Of a DNA stretch of 64,000 nt, positions 53,002 through 63,623 are shown piece by piece. This DNA comes from Bradyrhizobium iriomotense. GTDB lineage: Bacteria > Pseudomonadota > Alphaproteobacteria > Rhizobiales > Xanthobacteraceae. The notes beneath the pieces were generated by a model. That model was not told where the DNA came from. It worked only from the letters and a program-made list of their open reading frames with translations, and did no database searches. The DNA is taken from contig NZ_JAFCJZ010000002.1 of NCBI RefSeq assembly GCF_018130765.1, positions 124,001-188,000 of the forward strand. Reading direction: 5' to 3'. Both the position numbers and the translations under genes were made by a program. Positions within the stretch are counted from its first letter, which is position 1. Every line of letters begins with the position of its first letter.

Positions 53002-54120
53002 ATGCAGCGAACCAAAGCCCCCTTCCGCGCCGACGAGGTCGGCAGCCTCCTGCGTCCCGCCAAGATCAAGGAAGCCCGCGCAAAGCTTGAGAAGGGCGAG
53101 ATCTCGGCCGATGATCTGCGCAAGATCGAGGACATGGAGATCGAGAAGGTCGTGCACAAGCAGGCCTCGCTCGGGCTCAAGCTCGCCACCGACGGCGAAT
53201 TCCGCCGCTCCTGGTGGCATTTCGACTTCCTGGCCAAGCTGACCGGCTGCGAGCTGTTCCACCCCGACACCGGCATCCAGTTCACGGGCGTGCAGACCCG
53301 TCACGATGCGGTGCGTGTGATCGGCAAGCTCGACTTCCCCGATGACCATCCGATGCTGGACCACTTCCGCTTCCTGAAGAAGGTCGCGGACCAGGCCCAC
53401 GTCACCGCCAAGATGACGATCCCGTCGCCGGCCGTGCTGCACTTCCGCGGCGGCCGCAAGGCGATCTCCAAGGACGTCTACCCCGATCTCGAGGCCTTCT
53501 ACGAGGACCTCGGCAAGACCTACCGCAAGGCGGTGAAGGCGTTCTACGACGCCGGCTGTCGCTATCTCCAATTCGACGACACCGTCTGGGCCTATCTCTG
53601 CTCGCAGGACGAATTGCAGAAGGCGCGCGAGCGCGGCGACAATCCGGACGGCCTGCAGCAGATCTATGCTCGCATCATCAATTACGCGCTGGCGGAGAAG
53701 CCCGCCGACATGGTGGTGACGACGCATGTCTGCCGCGGCAATTTCCGCTCGACCTGGATTTCCTCGGGCGGCTACGAACCGGTGGCCGAGACCCTGCTCG
53801 CCGGCACCAATTACGACGGCTACTTCCTCGAATACGACAGCGATCGCGCCGGCGGCTTCGAGCCGCTGCGCTTCCTGCCCAAGGGCAACAAGGTCGTCGT
53901 GGTCGGCGTCATCACCTCGAAGTTCGGTGAGCTCGAGAAGAGGGACGACATCAAGCGTCGTCTGGAGGAAGCCGCCAAGTTCGCGCCGCTGGAGCAGCTC
54001 GCGCTGTCGCCCCAGTGCGGCTTTGCTTCGACCGAGGAAGGCAACATCCTCTCCGAGGAAGAGCAGTGGGCCAAGCTCAGCCTCGCGGTCGAGATCGCGA
54101 AGGAAGTTTGGGGGCAGTGA
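53002..54120 (+). CDS. Cobalamin-independent methionine synthase-like protein (MetE C-terminal domain family)
   Basis: The 372-residue protein is only the catalytic barrel of MetE, without its N-terminal half. The expected zinc ligands are present: His and Cys in TTHVCRGNFRS near 238-242, Glu in YFLEYDSD near 276 and Cys in LSPQCGFAS near 335. It begins APFRADEVGSLLRP, a standard opening of this single-domain family. Such short proteins transfer methyl from simple donors or act on thiol compounds other than the usual folate polyglutamate. It lies downstream of the Liv operon 2 and ends before a good terminator. Confidence 0.82.
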   Translation: MQRTKAPFRADEVGSLLRPAKIKEARAKLEKGEISADDLRKIEDMEIEKVVHKQASLGLKLATDGEFRRSWWHFDFLAKLTGCELFHPDTGIQFTGVQTRHDAVRVIGKLDFPDDHPMLDHFRFLKKVADQAHVTAKMTIPSPAVLHFRGGRKAISKDVYPDLEAFYEDLGKTYRKAVKAFYDAGCRYLQFDDTVWAYLCSQDELQKARERGDNPDGLQQIYARIINYALAEKPADMVVTTHVCRGNFRSTWISSGGYEPVAETLLAGTNYDGYFLEYDSDRAGGFEPLRFLPKGNKVVVVGVITSKFGELEKRDDIKRRLEEAAKFAPLEQLALSPQCGFASTEEGNILSEEEQWAKLSLAVEIAKEVWGQ

Positions 54121-54177
54121 TCCGGCGCAGCCGCGGCATCGCGTGAGCGACGCATCGGAGCTGCTTAATCGTCGACA

Positions 54178-55293
54178 TCAGAGCGGGGCCGGACTTGTCC
54201 GCCCCGCTTTTCTTTTGCGCAGCAGAGTCTTGCGGATCAGCCGCTGCGCCGGCGCCTCGAACCAGCGATAGGTGAGGTGCGAGGCGACGAGTGTCGGCAG
54301 CACGAAGGCCGCCCAGAACAGATGATCGCCATAGGGAATCGGTCGCTGCAGGGCGGCGCAGACGAGCGCGATGACGAGCTGGATGGGGAAGTGCAGGAGA
54401 TAGCAGGAATAGGTCATGTTGCCGGCCGTCTCCAGCAATGTCTCGACCCGCCGCGGCAAGGTGAGCTGGTCCGAGCAGCAGAACAACAGGATCGGCGCAT
54501 AGGTCAGCAGCAGCGGTCCTGCGACCGGGACGAGCTCGATGTCCGCCAGCCAGAGCGCCGCGGGCACCGCGATGGCGGCGCACCCGGCCATCGCCTCCAA
54601 CATCCGTCGATGCCGTGAAAAGACGACGGCCTGCCGGGCCATGGCGGCAAGCCCGCCTGCATAGAAGAAAGCCAGGCTGGTTCCGACCTGGCTGCCAAAC
54701 GTGATCGAGGCGAGGATCACGACAAGATTGAGCAGCGGGGATGCGGTCACAAAGCGCAGCGTCAGGAAGAAGGTTGCATAATCCACGATCTCGACCGAGA
54801 CCGACCAGATCGGTCCGTTGAAGCTTTCGCTGCGTGGCGGCAGCCAGTCGCTTGCCATGAACAGCTGCGCGACGAAGTGCGGGACATCGTTGTTCTGATA
54901 GACGAAGTAGACGCCATGCTGCGCGAAATAGATCGGCTGCAGCACGGCGACCAGCAGCAACGTCGCGATATGGAGCGGGTAGAGTCGCGACAGCCGGAAC
55001 ACGAAGAAGGTTCGGGCGTCGATCGTGCGATCGGCGACGACGGCGCGATATTTCCAGAAGAAAATGAAACCCGAGATGCACCAGAAGAACCAGACGCCGT
55101 ATTCGCCGGCCTCGTAGAATGGGAACAGAGCGCCGTAGAACGGCAGCTCGCTTCTGTTGAGATTGACGCGGGGCCCGGCAGCGAAGGCGAAGTGCTGGTA
55201 GTGCCACATCAAGACGGCGATGGTTGCAAGGAAACGCAACCCCTCCAGTCCCAGCAGCTTCTGGGCCTGCGGCAATGTCGACGTTTCCGGCAT
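54178..55293 (-). CDS. Membrane acyltransferase 3 family (OafA/NodX-like)
   Basis: The 371-residue protein has about ten hydrophobic helices. The opening GLEGLRFLATIAVLMWHYQHF near 14-34 carries the conserved arginine-x10-His of acyltransferase-3 enzymes (LRFLA..LMWHYQ). WFFWCISGFIFFWKY near 66 and FNGPIWSVSVEIVDYATFF near 158 are the second and third family motifs. They transfer acetyl or other acyl groups to surface glycans, antibiotics or lipids. It is not adjacent to the glycan locus but could act on its product. Confidence 0.87.
   Translation of the reverse strand: MPETSTLPQAQKLLGLEGLRFLATIAVLMWHYQHFAFAAGPRVNLNRSELPFYGALFPFYEAGEYGVWFFWCISGFIFFWKYRAVVADRTIDARTFFVFRLSRLYPLHIATLLLVAVLQPIYFAQHGVYFVYQNNDVPHFVAQLFMASDWLPPRSESFNGPIWSVSVEIVDYATFFLTLRFVTASPLLNLVVILASITFGSQVGTSLAFFYAGGLAAMARQAVVFSRHRRMLEAMAGCAAIAVPAALWLADIELVPVAGPLLLTYAPILLFCCSDQLTLPRRVETLLETAGNMTYSCYLLHFPIQLVIALVCAALQRPIPYGDHLFWAAFVLPTLVASHLTYRWFEAPAQRLIRKTLLRKRKAGRTSPAPL
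54182..54216 (+). terminator. Rho-independent terminator of the operon 2/metE-like transcript
   Basis: AGCGGGGC (54182-54189) pairs with GCCCCGCT (54201-54208). An inner GGAC/GTCC stem forms the loop, and the tail is TTTCTTTT. It lies across the 3' end of the convergent acyltransferase gene. Confidence 0.8.
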
Positions 55294-55323
55294 GACGATA
55301 CTGTCTCGGCTAACCGGGCCGCG

Positions 55324-55562
55324 TCAGCCTTCCTTGATGTGGTTGATCACCACCAGCCACGGGTCGTTCTGCCGGTCGGGATTTTCAGCGTCGCCTGATC
55401 GATCAGCGGAATGTCGGCGGGAGCAGTGCCGGCTGCCTGCCACGCGGCAGCGAACTCCGCTTTGCGCGCCGCCTCGCTCGATGCTGCACCTTGCGAGAAA
55501 CCAGGTTGTGATCCGGATACGACAGACAGGACGATGCCGACAGCGGCAACGAATTTTCCCAC
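55324..55562 (-). pseudogene. Remnant of a DUF2167-like membrane-anchored protein gene
   Basis: From the ATG at 55562 a frame encodes a signal-peptide-like start (MGKFVAAVGIVLSVVSGSQ) and then IPLIDQATLKIP, resembling the start of DUF2167 proteins, which have a polar strand before their first membrane segment. A second frame in the same 3' part reads NDPWLVVINHIKEG, matching the later WFxxVxFxxEG region of that family. The two fragments meet without the normal 60-70 residues between them and end at a stop after KEG. I infer an internal deletion with a frameshift. The family assignment is from memory, so moderate confidence. Confidence 0.45.
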
Positions 55563-55806
55563 GGGTTCCCCCAGCGATCAGTCCACCGACGGTCGGTGTT
55601 ACCGGTACTGTAGGATAACGATAGGCGACGGGATAGAGCATCCTCAGGTTGCGTTCGACTATCTCGCTGGCTGTTGCAATTTTAGCGCGCTTGCGCCTGG
55701 AGTCGTCACCCTCGCTAGAACCGCAAATCGCAACGGTTGGGGGCTGCTTGTTCCTCGGGGCGCTCGTCTGGCTGTGGCACTCTGGAGGCACGATGCAAGC
55801 TTGCCC

Positions 55807-57525
55807 TCACTTCTCCGCCAGATAGACCTCGCCCAGCAGCGACGAATTCGACCACGGCACCTGCTTGTTCTTCGTGCTCGAGACCACCTCCGCCCGCACG
55901 CGCGTGAGCATCTGCTGCACCTCCAGTCCGGGCGTGCCGATATGGCGGGACAGTGCAGCGGAGAACGGTGAATTCGCGCCTTCGCCGTCGAGCGCGACCT
56001 GGCCCGGTGCGGTAGCGAAAGCGATCAGAGTGCCGGCACCCAGCGTTGCGCCGGCGCCCAGGCTCGTGGGCGCAGCGAGACCCGAGGCGCCCTCGATGCC
56101 GCGATTGGTGCCGGCGCTCGCCACCTGCTGCGCCATCGGATTGTTGCGGCAGGCATCGAAAATCAAAATATTGGTGCGGACCTGGTCGTCGAGGCCGGCC
56201 ATGATCGTGTCCATGTCGATCATCGCCTCTGTCATGCCCGCGCCCGGCTTGAGCTCGACGTCGACGGGAATGAGGTAGTTGCGGCCGTCTACCTGCACGC
56301 CGTGGCCGGCATAGTAGACCAATGCCACTTGCGCCCGCGCAGCCTCGCGCAGAAAGTCACGCGTCATCTTCTGCATCGTCGCGCGGTCGAGGTCGACGCC
56401 CTCCGACACGGTGAAGCCGATGTCGCGCAGGCTTTTCGCGACCGCGCGCGCATCGTTGGGCGGATTGGGCAGCGCCTTCACATGCGCATAGGCGCCGTTG
56501 CCGATGATCAGCGCCATGCGTGCGCCGCGGACGGCAGGAGCGGGCGAGGGAAGAGGTACCGCGCCGGTCTGCTGCGGGGCAGGGGTTGTCGTCGGTGGCG
56601 TTGTGGGTGAGGGCGCATCGCGCGGGATCGGCGCGGCTGCATCCGTCACCAGCGACAGCCGCACCTTTGCCGTTGCCTGGTTGGCCCTGCTGCCGGCATC
56701 GGACGCCACGATCGCCAGCGTCGCCGTGTAGTCGTCGCGTGCGCGTGCGTAGTCGCCCTTGGCTTCATAGGCCAGCGCGCGGTGGGTGTAGCCCGAGATC
56801 AGCACGCTGTTGGGCGGCGTCATGATGTTGACCGGGGGCTTGTCCTTGGCGAGCCGGATCGCTTCGCTGCCGTCGGCGATGGCGCGATCGAAATCGCCCT
56901 TGGCGCGCCAGATCGAGGTGCGGTTGATCAGCGGCTGCGGCAGCGTCGGGTCGAGCCGGATCGCCTGGTTGATGTCGGCGAGCGCACCGTCGAGATCGCC
57001 GAGCGCTTCCTTCGAGATGCCACGGTTCTGGAACGAGAACGCCGATTTCGGATCTGATTTGATCGACATGTCGTAGTCGGCGATCGCCTGGGCATAGTCG
57101 CGCTTGCCGCGCCAGGCATTGCCGCGATTGTGGAAGATGATGCCGCTGGGCGGGCCGAGCTTCAGCGCATCGTCGAAATCGGCGATCGCGATGTCGTAGT
57201 CGCCCTTGTCGTAATAGGCCGAGCCCCTGAGGTTATAGACCGCCTGTCTCGGCTGCAGCCGGATCGCCTCCGTCGTGTCGGTGATGACCTTGGCGTAGTC
57301 GCCCTTCTTGTTCCAGCCCACGGCCCGCCAGAAATAGACGGTCGCGAGCTGCTCGCCCTTGAACACCTTCAGCGCGATGATCTTGGTGCAGGCGTCGACC
57401 ATCTTGTCTGCCGGGGTGGTCTCGGTCGTGCAGAGCGGCCCGAGCTGGTTGCGCGCCTGCGCCAGGGCGGATGCCGGCCACAGTGCGGCGGTGAGCAGGC
57501 AGAGCGCGACAAACAGGCGGCGCAT
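55807..57525 (-). CDS. Secreted TPR protein with caspase-like (C14) domain
   Basis: The 572-residue protein has a signal peptide ending SALAQA/RNQ near 23-24, so it is exported. Residues ~60-280 hold five or six TPR units (YFWRAVGWNKKGDYAKVI, NLRGSAYYDKGDYDIAI and so on). A proline-rich linker 300-335 leads into a C14 caspase fold: ALIIGNGAYAH, NPPNDARAVAKSL, YYAGHGVQV with catalytic His408 and LIFDACRNNP with Cys459. Both residues of the dyad are present, so it may be an active protease. Similar TPR-caspase proteins are common in rhizobia, mostly of unknown role. Confidence 0.88.
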   Translation of the reverse strand: MRRLFVALCLLTAALWPASALAQARNQLGPLCTTETTPADKMVDACTKIIALKVFKGEQLATVYFWRAVGWNKKGDYAKVITDTTEAIRLQPRQAVYNLRGSAYYDKGDYDIAIADFDDALKLGPPSGIIFHNRGNAWRGKRDYAQAIADYDMSIKSDPKSAFSFQNRGISKEALGDLDGALADINQAIRLDPTLPQPLINRTSIWRAKGDFDRAIADGSEAIRLAKDKPPVNIMTPPNSVLISGYTHRALAYEAKGDYARARDDYTATLAIVASDAGSRANQATAKVRLSLVTDAAAPIPRDAPSPTTPPTTTPAPQQTGAVPLPSPAPAVRGARMALIIGNGAYAHVKALPNPPNDARAVAKSLRDIGFTVSEGVDLDRATMQKMTRDFLREAARAQVALVYYAGHGVQVDGRNYLIPVDVELKPGAGMTEAMIDMDTIMAGLDDQVRTNILIFDACRNNPMAQQVASAGTNRGIEGASGLAAPTSLGAGATLGAGTLIAFATAPGQVALDGEGANSPFSAALSRHIGTPGLEVQQMLTRVRAEVVSSTKNKQVPWSNSSLLGEVYLAEK

Positions 57526-57696
57526 GGTGGTCGTCCCATAGGAGGAGAGGCGCTTGTTTGTTGCCCGGCCGCGCCAAGGGGTTCACCCGTCCTGCCAGTG
57601 AGAAGGCGGGGGGAAGGGATTTGGCCCCTATTTCCCCGGTGGGCAGAATTTGCTAAGAGGCAGTCCCCAATTGCTCTGCCCACTCTCGTCCCACTC

Positions 57697-59052
57697 ATGA
57701 AAAACGACGAAATCCTGAGCCAAATCACCGAGTTCTGCCGCAAGGCGGGCATGGCCGAATCGACCTTCGGCCGGCGTGCGGTGAACGATGGGAAGCTCGT
57801 GCAGCGCCTGCGCGAGGGCAAGCGCATCACCATCGACACGCTTGAGCGGATCCAGGCCTATATCGCCGCATCGACGACCGGCGGCCTGCCGCCGCCGCGG
57901 GGGCTTCAGGTGCCCCCGGAGAAGCGCGATCCCCGCGGCAATTTCCGCTTCTTCGAGAACCGGCAGAAATATCTGCTGTTCGTCCACACCTGCAGCGAAA
58001 AGCGGGTGATCGCGGACCGGGTCGCGCTGGAGCTTTCGGCGATCCACCCGCGCCCGCCGGCGCTGCGCATGTTCGACGCCGGCGTCGGCGACGGCACGGT
58101 GCTGGCGCGGGTGCTGCGGGCGACGCACCAACGCTACCCGCACATGCCGTTCTACGTAGCCGGCAAGGAGCTCAGCCTCGAGGACCTACGCCTGACGCTG
58201 GAAAAGGTGCCGGACCGCATTTTCGAGCATCCGGCGTCGGTTTTTGTCTTCACCAACATGTTCTATTCGGAGGCGCCCTGGCTCACGCCGGCATCGCCCG
58301 CGGCGGCAGCGGCCACTGTCTGGCACGAAGTCCCGCTCCGGGGCTCTTCATCGGGCGAGTTCGAGCAGCAGATTGCTGAGCTGCGGCCGTTCCTGGAGCA
58401 GAACTGGCGCGCCGCGATCAGCCCGCGCACGGCGATGCCGCTCTACGAGCGGCCGGTCGTCCTCGTGCTCTATCGCGAGGACCACAGGTTCCTGCTGGAT
58501 TCGACGATCCCGCGGCCGGGCCAGACCGAGGCCAATTTCGACCTCGTTATTGCATCCCAGCCATACCGTGCCCTGTCCTCGGTCAATTTCCGGGCAAAAC
58601 GGATCATTGCGCCGCTGGCGCGGGCCCTTCGGCCCGGGGGACGGCTGATCGGAATCCACTCCCATGGTCACGATCCCGGCATGGAAATGATCCAGGCGAT
58701 CTGGCCTGGAGAAAATCCTTTCGCAGTCAGCCGGCATGAGATATTGCGCGCCGTGAAGTACGAGCTTGGATCGTTGGGCCGTGACTTAAATTTTAACGCA
58801 TATGCGGACAACCGTTCGATCTTCAGGTATGATATGGAAGCGCTGCCCAACGAGGTTACGGGCAATATCGGAACCTCGACGGCCTTTGCAGCGTGGAATG
58901 CGGCGGTGTATGTCGCTCAGATCGAGGACGACCGGTTGACAGAAATGACTCAAAACGGCCGCACTCTGGATGCCGCCAGGGACGTGCTGAGAAAGTACAA
59001 CGGCCTCTGGTTTCTTGACGAATCATACGTCATCTCGCGCCGGCGTGATTGA
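57697..59052 (+). CDS. HTH-like N-terminal domain plus SAM-dependent methyltransferase-type protein
   Basis: The protein has 451 residues from the ATG at 57697. The first ~60 residues ([18 protein letters not shown] and later [15 protein letters not shown]) look like a small helical DNA-binding domain of the Xre-like type. Residues ~110-330 are a class I methyltransferase-like fold: [16 protein letters not shown] near 127 and a later [20 protein letters not shown]. The SAM loop DAGVGDG is a fair match to motif I. It lies 62 bases upstream of metK, with the same direction, which suggests a link with SAM supply. Target of methylation not known. Confidence 0.8.
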   Translation: MKNDEILSQITEFCRKAGMAESTFGRRAVNDGKLVQRLREGKRITIDTLERIQAYIAASTTGGLPPPRGLQVPPEKRDPRGNFRFFENRQKYLLFVHTCSEKRVIADRVALELSAIHPRPPALRMFDAGVGDGTVLARVLRATHQRYPHMPFYVAGKELSLEDLRLTLEKVPDRIFEHPASVFVFTNMFYSEAPWLTPASPAAAAATVWHEVPLRGSSSGEFEQQIAELRPFLEQNWRAAISPRTAMPLYERPVVLVLYREDHRFLLDSTIPRPGQTEANFDLVIASQPYRALSSVNFRAKRIIAPLARALRPGGRLIGIHSHGHDPGMEMIQAIWPGENPFAVSRHEILRAVKYELGSLGRDLNFNAYADNRSIFRYDMEALPNEVTGNIGTSTAFAAWNAAVYVAQIEDDRLTEMTQNGRTLDAARDVLRKYNGLWFLDESYVISRRRD

Positions 59053-59114
59053 CACAATCCAACCGTAAACATCGCAAACGAACCGCCGTCGAGTGGCGGA
59101 ACAAGGGGTTACAG

Positions 59115-60311
59115 ATGCGCGCGTCCTATCTTTTCACCAGCGAGTCCGTGTCCGAGGGGCATCCCGACAAGGTCTGCGACCGGATCTCCGATGAAATCGT
59201 CGATCTGTTCTACCGCGAGGGGCCGAAAGCCGGCATCGATCCCTGGGCCATTCGCGCCGCCTGCGAGACGCTGGCGACCACCAACAAGGTCGTGATTGCG
59301 GGCGAGACCCGCGGTCCGAAGTCCGTCACCAACGAGCAGATCGAGAGCGTCGTTCGCGGCGCGATCAAGGACATCGGCTACGAGCAGGAAGGCTTCCACT
59401 GGAAGACTGCTGACATCGAGATCCTGCTGCATCCGCAGTCGGCCGACATCGCCCAGGGCGTCGATGCGCTTCAGCCGGGCGAGGTCAAGGAAGAGGGCGC
59501 GGGCGACCAGGGCATCATGTTCGGCTACGCCACCAACGAGACCCCGGATCTGATGCCGGCGCCGATCTTCTACGCCCACAAGATCCTCCGCCTCATCTCC
59601 GAAGCCCGTCACTCCGGCAACGAGAAGGTGCTCGGTCCGGACTCCAAGAGCCAGGTCACCGTGCAGTACGAGAACGGCAAGCCGGTCGGCGTGCGCGAGA
59701 TCGTGGTCTCGCACCAGCACCTGGTTCCGGACCTCACCTCGAACCAGGTCCGCGAGATCGTCGAGCCCTATGTGCGCGAGGCGCTGCCGAAGGAGTGGAT
59801 CACGCCGAAGACCATCTGGCACATCAACCCGACCGGCAAGTTCTACATCGGCGGTCCCGACGGCGATTCCGGCCTGACCGGCCGAAAGATCATCGTCGAC
59901 ACCTATGGCGGCGCGGCCCCGCACGGCGGCGGCGCGTTCTCGGGCAAGGATCCGACCAAGGTCGACCGTTCGGCGGCCTATGCCGCGCGTTACGTCGCCA
60001 AGAACATCGTCGCGGCCGGTCTTGCCGACCGCTGCACGCTGCAGCTCGCCTACGCCATCGGCGTGGCGCGCCCGCTGTCGATCTACATCGACACCCACGG
60101 CACCGGTAAGGTGTCGGAGGACCAGCTCGAGCAGGCCGCCGCCAAGGCGATGGACCTCACCCCGCGCGGCATCCGCAGCCATCTCGACCTCAACCGCCCG
60201 ATCTACGCGCGCACGTCGGCCTACGGCCATTTTGGCCGCACGCCGGACAACGAGGGCGGCTTCTCCTGGGAGAAGACCGATCTCGTCGAGCAGCTGAAGC
60301 GCGCGCTCTAG
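59115..60311 (+). CDS. metK: S-adenosylmethionine synthetase
   Basis: The protein has 398 residues from the ATG at 59115, with AAGGGG six bases ahead. MetK hallmarks are [20 protein letters not shown] at 6-25 (cut here as [11 protein letters not shown]), [10 protein letters not shown] near 131, [20 protein letters not shown] (the methionine/ATP loop, [10 protein letters not shown]) and FGRTP near the end. It makes S-adenosylmethionine from methionine and ATP. It is followed by a family B repeat and ahcY, so the block covers SAM synthesis and recycling. Confidence 0.96.
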   Translation: MRASYLFTSESVSEGHPDKVCDRISDEIVDLFYREGPKAGIDPWAIRAACETLATTNKVVIAGETRGPKSVTNEQIESVVRGAIKDIGYEQEGFHWKTADIEILLHPQSADIAQGVDALQPGEVKEEGAGDQGIMFGYATNETPDLMPAPIFYAHKILRLISEARHSGNEKVLGPDSKSQVTVQYENGKPVGVREIVVSHQHLVPDLTSNQVREIVEPYVREALPKEWITPKTIWHINPTGKFYIGGPDGDSGLTGRKIIVDTYGGAAPHGGGAFSGKDPTKVDRSAAYAARYVAKNIVAAGLADRCTLQLAYAIGVARPLSIYIDTHGTGKVSEDQLEQAAAKAMDLTPRGIRSHLDLNRPIYARTSAYGHFGRTPDNEGGFSWEKTDLVEQLKRAL

Positions 60312-60319
60312 CTCTCTTG

Positions 60320-60412
60320 CGTCATTCCGGGGCGCCGCGACAGCGGCGAACCCGGAGTCTCGAACCTTACGGATTCCGGGTTCGCTCGTTTTGCGAGCGT
60401 CCCGGAATGACG
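60320..60412. repeat. Extragenic palindromic repeat, family B copy 3
   Basis: Ends CGTCATTCCGGGG and CCCGGAATGACG frame inner GAACCCGGAGTC and GATTCCGGGTTC arms, and a GCTCG-TTTT-GCGAGC hairpin. It nearly fills the gap between metK and ahcY. Confidence 0.85.
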
Positions 60413-60435
60413 ATCCCAACAAACAGGAACCCCCT

Positions 60436-61857
<1,422 letters not shown>

Positions 61858-61886
61858 GTCCACACCGGTTCGACCGACCATCGACG

Positions 61887-61920
61887 CAAAGCCCCGGAGC
61901 GATCCGGGGCTTTGTTGTTT
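61887..61920 (+). terminator. Rho-independent terminator after ahcY
   Basis: A 12-base perfect stem CAAAGCCCCGGA/TCCGGGGCTTTG with a GCGA loop (61887-61914) is followed by TTGTTT. The strongest terminator in the window. Confidence 0.93.
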
Positions 61921-62020
61921 CGGCGCATGGAATTCAACTCGCTTTGCGGTTGCGGCACGGCTGATTGCCAATTGACGGCCAGCAGTGGCGGGCGGACAAT
62001 CCTCCCTGGCGGAGGAAACC

Positions 62021-63481
62021 ATGCAACAAGAACATGTCGACGTGCTGATCGTCGGTGCCGGGCTATCCGGCATCGGCGCAGGCTATCATTTGCAGACCAA
62101 GTGTCCGGGCAAGAGCTACGTCATCCTGGAGGGGCGCGACTGCATCGGCGGCACCTGGGACCTGTTTCGCTATCCCGGCATCCGCTCGGACAGCGACATG
62201 TTCACGCTCGGCTATTCCTTCAAGCCGTGGACGGATCCGAAGGCGATTGCCGATGGCCCGCAGATCCTCAATTATGTGCGCGAGACCGCAGCCGAGAACG
62301 GCATCGACAAGCACATCCGCTTCCACCATCGCGTCAAGCGCGCGGCGTGGTCGACGCCGGATGCGCGCTGGACCGTCGAGGCCGAGCGCATCATGGGTGA
62401 GGGCGCGACCGAGCTCGTGCGCTTCACCTGCAATTTCCTGTTCATGTGCTCGGGCTATTACAAGTACGAAGCTGGCTATACGCCGGAGTTCAAGGGTACG
62501 GCGGATTTCGCCGGCCGCATCGTGCATCCGCAGAAATGGACCGAGGACATCGACTACGCGGGCAAGCGCGTCGTCGTGATCGGCTCCGGCGCAACCGCGG
62601 TGACGCTGGTGCCGGAGCTTGCCAAGAAGGCGGCGCAGGTCACCATGCTGCAGCGCTCGCCGACCTACGTGGTGTCGCGCCCGGCGCAGGATCCCGTCGC
62701 CAACAAGCTGCGCCGCAATCTGCCGGCGCGGCTTGCCTATCATCTGATCCGCTGGCGCAACGTGATGTGGGGGATGTTCTTCTTCCAGCTCAGCCGGCGC
62801 CGGCCTGCGAAGGTGAAGGACCTCATTCTTAAGGGCGTGCAGATGGCGCTCGGCCCGAACTACGACGTCGCGACCCATTTCACGCCGCGCTACAATCCCT
62901 GGGACCAGCGGCTGTGCCTCGTTCCCGACGGCGATCTCTTCAAGGCGATCCGCGAGCAGCGCGCCTCCGTCGTCACCAGCGAGATCGACACTTTTACGCG
63001 CGACGGCATCCGCTTGAAGGACGGTCGGGAACTTGCGTCCGACATCATCGTGACCGCGACGGGCCTGGTGCTCCAGGTCGTCGGGGGGCTCGAAGTCAGC
63101 GTCGATGGCCGCGCCGTCGATTTCGCGAGTACGCTGACCTACAAGGGCATGATGTATGCCGACGTGCCGAACATGGCCTCGGCCTTCGGCTACACCAACG
63201 CGTCCTGGACGCTGAAATGCGATCTCACCTGCGAATATGTCTGCCGTCTCATCAACTACATGGACCGGCACAATTTCCGTCAATGCATGCCGCACAATGA
63301 CGACCCTGAAATCACCGCGCAGCCCTCGCTCGATTTCACCTCGGGCTACGTGCAGCGCTCGGTCGCAAAGATGCCGAAGCAGGGCTCGAAGCGGCCGTGG
63401 CGGCTGTACCAGAACTACGCGCTCGACATCGTCTCGCTGCGTTTCGGCCGGATCGACGACGGCGTGATGCAGTATTCCTGA
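62021..63481 (+). CDS. FAD/NADPH-dependent Baeyer-Villiger-type monooxygenase
   Basis: The protein has 486 residues from the ATG at 62021, with an excellent GGAGGAAACC ribosome site. Two dinucleotide-binding loops are present: IVGAGLSGIGAGYHL near 10-24 for FAD and VVVIGSGATAVTLVPELA near 185-202 for NADPH. Between them lies FAGRIVHPQKW, a match to the BVMO signature F-x-G-x3-H-x3-W. GGTWDLFRYPGIRSDSD near 46-62 is also typical. The enzyme inserts oxygen into ketones or oxidises similar substrates; which one is not visible. No operon partner. Confidence 0.9.
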   Translation: MQQEHVDVLIVGAGLSGIGAGYHLQTKCPGKSYVILEGRDCIGGTWDLFRYPGIRSDSDMFTLGYSFKPWTDPKAIADGPQILNYVRETAAENGIDKHIRFHHRVKRAAWSTPDARWTVEAERIMGEGATELVRFTCNFLFMCSGYYKYEAGYTPEFKGTADFAGRIVHPQKWTEDIDYAGKRVVVIGSGATAVTLVPELAKKAAQVTMLQRSPTYVVSRPAQDPVANKLRRNLPARLAYHLIRWRNVMWGMFFFQLSRRRPAKVKDLILKGVQMALGPNYDVATHFTPRYNPWDQRLCLVPDGDLFKAIREQRASVVTSEIDTFTRDGIRLKDGRELASDIIVTATGLVLQVVGGLEVSVDGRAVDFASTLTYKGMMYADVPNMASAFGYTNASWTLKCDLTCEYVCRLINYMDRHNFRQCMPHNDDPEITAQPSLDFTSGYVQRSVAKMPKQGSKRPWRLYQNYALDIVSLRFGRIDDGVMQYS

Positions 63482-63623
63482 TCTTGCTACGTGGGATACC
63501 GGGTTAGCCTCGCGTTCGCTTGAGACGAATCGCGACTTGCGGTAGTGTTTTTGCGCTGCAAGAAGTTTAGTTCCGACAACGTCTGAGTTCCGCGTCGTTG
63601 CCGTCTTAAGGGGAGCGCAGGAC

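Noticed and set aside
59053..59114. Possible SAM-type riboswitch ahead of metK
   Set aside because: There is a CCGCC-GTCGAGT-GGCGG hairpin, but no match to the SAM-I, SAM-II or SAM/SAH core that I can recall. The gap is only 62 bases.
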